This document shows, piece by piece, positions 61,457 through 64,000 of a DNA stretch of 64,000 bases. Location: NCBI RefSeq assembly GCF_035685805.1, contig NZ_DASSAB010000030.1, positions 144,801 through 208,800 on the forward strand. Direction: 5' to 3'. The position numbers and the translations under genes were made by a program. This DNA comes from Dyella_A sp035685805 (lineage in GTDB: Bacteria > Pseudomonadota > Gammaproteobacteria > Xanthomonadales > Rhodanobacteraceae). How positions within the stretch are numbered: position 1 is the stretch's first letter; every line of letters begins with the position of its first letter. Under the pieces are notes generated by a model. That model was given only the letters and a program-made list of their open reading frames with translations, made no database searches and had not been told where the DNA came from.

Positions 61457-62377
61457 ATGTCTGCACATCTTCCGCACGCGCAACCACGACGTCCGTTGCG
61501 CCTTGTTACCGGCCTGATGCTGGCAGCTTTCCTGGCAGCCGCCGGCTGTCACCGAGGTGACGACGACGCGGCCGCGTCTGCCGTCGATGCGCCGGCCACC
61601 GCCTTGCGCGCCACGCTCGACCGGCTGCGCCAGAACGACGTCAACGGCTTCTGGCGTCTGGCACTGGCGCCGTCGCGCCACGCGGCGGTGCGGGCGGCAT
61701 GGTCATGCGCGCTCGCGCAGGTACCGATGACCCCAGCCCGCCAGGCGTGGATCGACCACGCGCTGGACGCCGCCGACGCTCCCGGCGCCGCGGCGTTGCT
61801 GTCGGCCCGGTGGCAACCCCGGCTGGCCCAGGCCGAGCGGCAGTACGGCGATCAGCTGCCGCTGCTGGCCGGTGTCGGCCGCTCCTTGCTGACCCGGAAC
61901 CTCGCCGCCGGCGGCTGGCTGGATCCGCCGCAGCAGGCCGATGCCGAAACCATGCTGGCGGCGCTCGCGCCGTGGGCCGGTCGCGCACCGTGGTTCGACC
62001 CCGCGCGCGCCTGGCAGCTGGCCGAGCTCGCGGTCGAGACCACGCGCACCCTGCAGTTGCAGAACACGCGGCAGGCGCTGGCGCTGAACCTGGATCAGGC
62101 TGCGGCCAAGGCCTCGACGGTTCTTGCCGCGGCCAAGCGGGCGCTTGCGCTGTACGGGCTGTCGGTGGACGCGGCGCTCGATTCGGCCCGCGTCACGCCG
62201 CTGACACAGCGTGCGGACGAAGCCATCGTGCAGGTGAGTTACATGCTGGCCGGGCAGCCTCTCGAAGTTACCGTGCGCATGCAACGCATCGACGGGCGCT
62301 GGGTCAGCCGGGCACTGGACCAGGCGGCGCAGCGTGGCGTGACCGCTGCGGCGGTGCCGCCGGGCGGCTGCCGGTAG
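61457..62377 (+). CDS. Hypothetical lipoprotein
   Basis: 306 residues; lipobox AAAGC (C31) after an Arg-rich N-region. Not a family I recognise. The mature part is mainly helical: LRATLDRLRQNDVNGFWRLALAP, AERQYGDQLPLLAGVGRSLL, TRTLQLQNTRQALALNLDQAAAKASTVLAAAKRALALYGL, then a beta-rich end IVQVSYMLAGQPLEVTVRMQRIDGRW. Periplasmic, membrane-bound; role unknown. ATG 61457 has GGGGA 6 nt upstream. Its stop TAG overlaps the -10-like box of plsB. Confidence 0.82.
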   Translation: MSAHLPHAQPRRPLRLVTGLMLAAFLAAAGCHRGDDDAAASAVDAPATALRATLDRLRQNDVNGFWRLALAPSRHAAVRAAWSCALAQVPMTPARQAWIDHALDAADAPGAAALLSARWQPRLAQAERQYGDQLPLLAGVGRSLLTRNLAAGGWLDPPQQADAETMLAALAPWAGRAPWFDPARAWQLAELAVETTRTLQLQNTRQALALNLDQAAAKASTVLAAAKRALALYGLSVDAALDSARVTPLTQRADEAIVQVSYMLAGQPLEVTVRMQRIDGRWVSRALDQAAQRGVTAAAVPPGGCR

Positions 62378-62380
62378 AAT
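62375..62380 (+). promoter_or_regulatory. -10-like TAGAAT before plsB (leaderless candidate)
   Basis: TAGAAT at 62375-62380 overlaps the upstream gene's stop codon and ends 6 nt before the plsB ATG at 62387. No Shine-Dalgarno precedes the gene. -35 consensus is poor. Confidence 0.35.
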
Positions 62381-62386
62381 AGGCGC

Positions 62387-64000
62387 ATGCCCATGACAAC
62401 CACGACGGACGCCCCCCACCGCAGCCGCGCGCCCTGGTGGTTCAACCTCACCGGCCACCTGCTGGAGCCGTGGGTCAAGTTACGCCGCGACCCGGCCGAG
62501 CCGGCGGCCCTGCTCAAGCCCGGGGTGCCGGTGTGCTACGTGATCGAGCGCGACGGCCTGTCCGACGCGCTGATTCTCGATCGCGCCTGCCGCGAGGCCG
62601 GGCTGCCGTCGCCGATGCAGCCGCTATCCGGTACCCGTCGCCGGCGCTCGGTGTTTGCCCTGGGCCGGCACGACGGCCTGCTGCTGGGCAAGAACCGCCA
62701 GCGCGCGCCCAAGGACGCGCTCGGACAACTGCTGCTGGCGCTGGAGAGCGATCCCGGCCGCGACGTGCAGATCGTGCCGGTGTCGATCTATGTCGGCCGC
62801 GCACCCAGCCGCGACACCGGCTGGTTCCGCGTGCTGTTCTCGGAAAACTGGGTGGTAGTGGGCCACTTCCGCCGCCTGCTCGCCCTGCTGATGAACGGCC
62901 GCGACACGGTGGTGCAGTTCTCCGCGCCGATCTCGCTGCGCGCGGCGATCGACGAGGCCGGTGCGGCGGTGCCGCCGGAGCGCTTCGCGCGCAAGATCGC
63001 CCGCGTGCTGCGGGTGCACTTCCGCCGCATCCGCGCCGCGGTGATCGGGCCGGACCTGTCGCACCGCCGCACCGTGGTGGATGCGGTGCTCAACGCCGAG
63101 CCGGTGCGCGCGGCGATCGCCGCCACCGCCAGCAAGGAAAAGATCACCTATGCCAAGGCCTGGCGCCGGGCGCAGAAGCTCATGCTGGAAATCGCCGCGG
63201 ACTACTCGCACCCGGTGGTGCGCTCGGCCTCGTTCGTGCTGTCGAACTTCTGGAACAAGCTGTACGACGGGATCGCCATGCACCACTTCGACAAGGCCCG
63301 TGCCGCGGCGCCGGGCTATGAAGTGGTCTACGTGCCCAGCCACCGCAGCCACGCCGACTACCTGCTGATGAGCTTCCAGCTGCATCACTCCGGCGTGGTG
63401 GTGCCGCATATCGCGGCGGGCGCCAACCTCAACCTGCCGGTGATCGGGCCGATCCTGCGCCGCGGCGGCGCGTTCTTCCTGCGCCGCAGCTTCAAGGGCA
63501 ACGCGCTGTACTCGGTGGTGTTCAACGAGTACGTGGCGCAGCTGATCGACCGCGGCGTGCCGATGGAGTACTTCATCGAGGGCGGCCGTTCGCGCACCGG
63601 GCGCCTGCTGGCGCCGCGCGCGGGCCTGCTGGCGATGACCGTGCGCGCGTTCCTGCGCGCGCCGCGACGGCCGGTGCTGTTCCAGCCGGTGTACATCGGC
63701 TACGAGAAGCTGATGGAAGGCAAGAGCTACATCGGCGAGCTGTCCGGCCAGCCGAAGGAAAAGGAATCCCTGCTCGGCCTGCTCAAGGGACTCAGGGTGC
63801 TGCGCCAGCGCTACGGCCACGTGGCGCTCAACTTCGGCGAGCCGATCGAACTGACGCCGATGCTGGAAGCGGCCAGTGCGCAGTGGCGCGAGTCCAGCGG
63901 CGATCCGGACGCCAAGCCGGAGTGGCTGGGCGGCGTGGTCGATCGCCTCGCCCAGCAGATCCAGGTGAACATCAACCGCGCCGCCGACGTGAACCCGATC
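62387..64000 (+). CDS. plsB: Glycerol-3-phosphate acyltransferase (partial, 3' end outside window)
   Basis: The first 538 codons are visible; full PlsB proteins have 800-880 residues, so about 300 are missing. Membrane-associated enzyme that makes lysophosphatidate from sn-glycerol-3-phosphate and acyl-CoA/ACP. The four acyltransferase blocks are present: HRSHADYLL (H319 and D324 form the HX4D motif), GGAFFLRRSF, FIEGGRSRTGR, and VYIGYEKLMEGKSY. The N-terminal ~200 residues match the PlsB-specific region (ITYAKAWRRAQKLMLEIAADYSH leads into the domain). Uses the GpsA product (40213-41238). A second ATG lies 2 codons downstream. Confidence 0.97.
   Translation, partial: MPMTTTTDAPHRSRAPWWFNLTGHLLEPWVKLRRDPAEPAALLKPGVPVCYVIERDGLSDALILDRACREAGLPSPMQPLSGTRRRRSVFALGRHDGLLLGKNRQRAPKDALGQLLLALESDPGRDVQIVPVSIYVGRAPSRDTGWFRVLFSENWVVVGHFRRLLALLMNGRDTVVQFSAPISLRAAIDEAGAAVPPERFARKIARVLRVHFRRIRAAVIGPDLSHRRTVVDAVLNAEPVRAAIAATASKEKITYAKAWRRAQKLMLEIAADYSHPVVRSASFVLSNFWNKLYDGIAMHHFDKARAAAPGYEVVYVPSHRSHADYLLMSFQLHHSGVVVPHIAAGANLNLPVIGPILRRGGAFFLRRSFKGNALYSVVFNEYVAQLIDRGVPMEYFIEGGRSRTGRLLAPRAGLLAMTVRAFLRAPRRPVLFQPVYIGYEKLMEGKSYIGELSGQPKEKESLLGLLKGLRVLRQRYGHVALNFGEPIELTPMLEAASAQWRESSGDPDAKPEWLGGVVDRLAQQIQVNINRAADVNPI

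Overview
The window is about 64 kb of high-GC, gene-dense bacterial chromosome. Gene content points to a gammaproteobacterium of the Xanthomonadales, most likely Rhodanobacteraceae (Rhodanobacter/Dyella-like). The indicators are an aa3 cytochrome oxidase operon, short PutA, YcgL, SecB, the rpmB-rpmG pair, a TonB-dependent receptor linked to tryptophan-halogenase-like genes, and many Xanthomonadales-type lipoproteins. The organism call is inference from protein families seen by eye, not from a search. I see no tRNA, rRNA, CRISPR, insertion sequence, phage or integrase gene.

Layout. 1-4345: minus-strand cytochrome c oxidase operon (DUF2244, ctaC, ctaD, a 41-residue small protein, ctaE cut by the left edge), without ctaG/cox11 at its usual place. 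4576-9375: putA and a coniferyl-aldehyde-type dehydrogenase, closed by a bidirectional terminator. 9419-17785: FadL-like porin, YcgL, a 1139-residue membrane ankyrin protein, a Kef-type antiporter and a glutaminyl cyclase lipoprotein. 17873-25980: minus-strand operon of TonB-dependent receptor, flavin halogenase, SapC, JmjC-like cupin and a second halogenase, with a perfect 14-bp LacI-type palindrome upstream. 26032-27030: hemB. 27131-32166: a MacB-type ABC system with two adaptor genes, one of which is a tandem double adaptor. 32234-36648: sugar block of an orphan MalK-type ATPase diverging from GH1 beta-glucosidase, glucokinase and a HAD phosphatase/mutase, with a LacI-type operator in the divergent gap. 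36749-45352: repeat lipoprotein, SNF2 helicase, gpsA, secB, rpmB-rpmG, DUF3016, and a DUF4166/DCC/saccharopine-dehydrogenase-like set. 45415-50128: DesA-type desaturase and a Gld-like ABC operon (ATPase, permease, GldG-like, DUF4340-like). 50192-64000: gnd, mutM, an unknown protein, tdk, an APC permease, rep, a TPR-sulfotransferase, an AI-2E-family protein, an e(P4)-type phosphatase lipoprotein, a possible small RNA, an unknown lipoprotein and plsB cut by the right edge.

How the parts fit. Much of the window is housekeeping: respiration, heme, phospholipid (gpsA, plsB), fatty acid desaturation, pentose phosphate, DNA repair and translation. Three accessory modules stand out. The receptor/halogenase/SapC/cupin operon probably couples uptake of an outer-membrane ligand to oxidative chemistry. 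The ABC exporter has three adaptor modules in two genes. The beta-glucoside block carries out hydrolysis, phosphorylation and sugar-phosphate handling. Several genes (11555, 46769, 62387) have a -10 box only 6-7 nt before the start codon and no Shine-Dalgarno, suggesting leaderless mRNAs.
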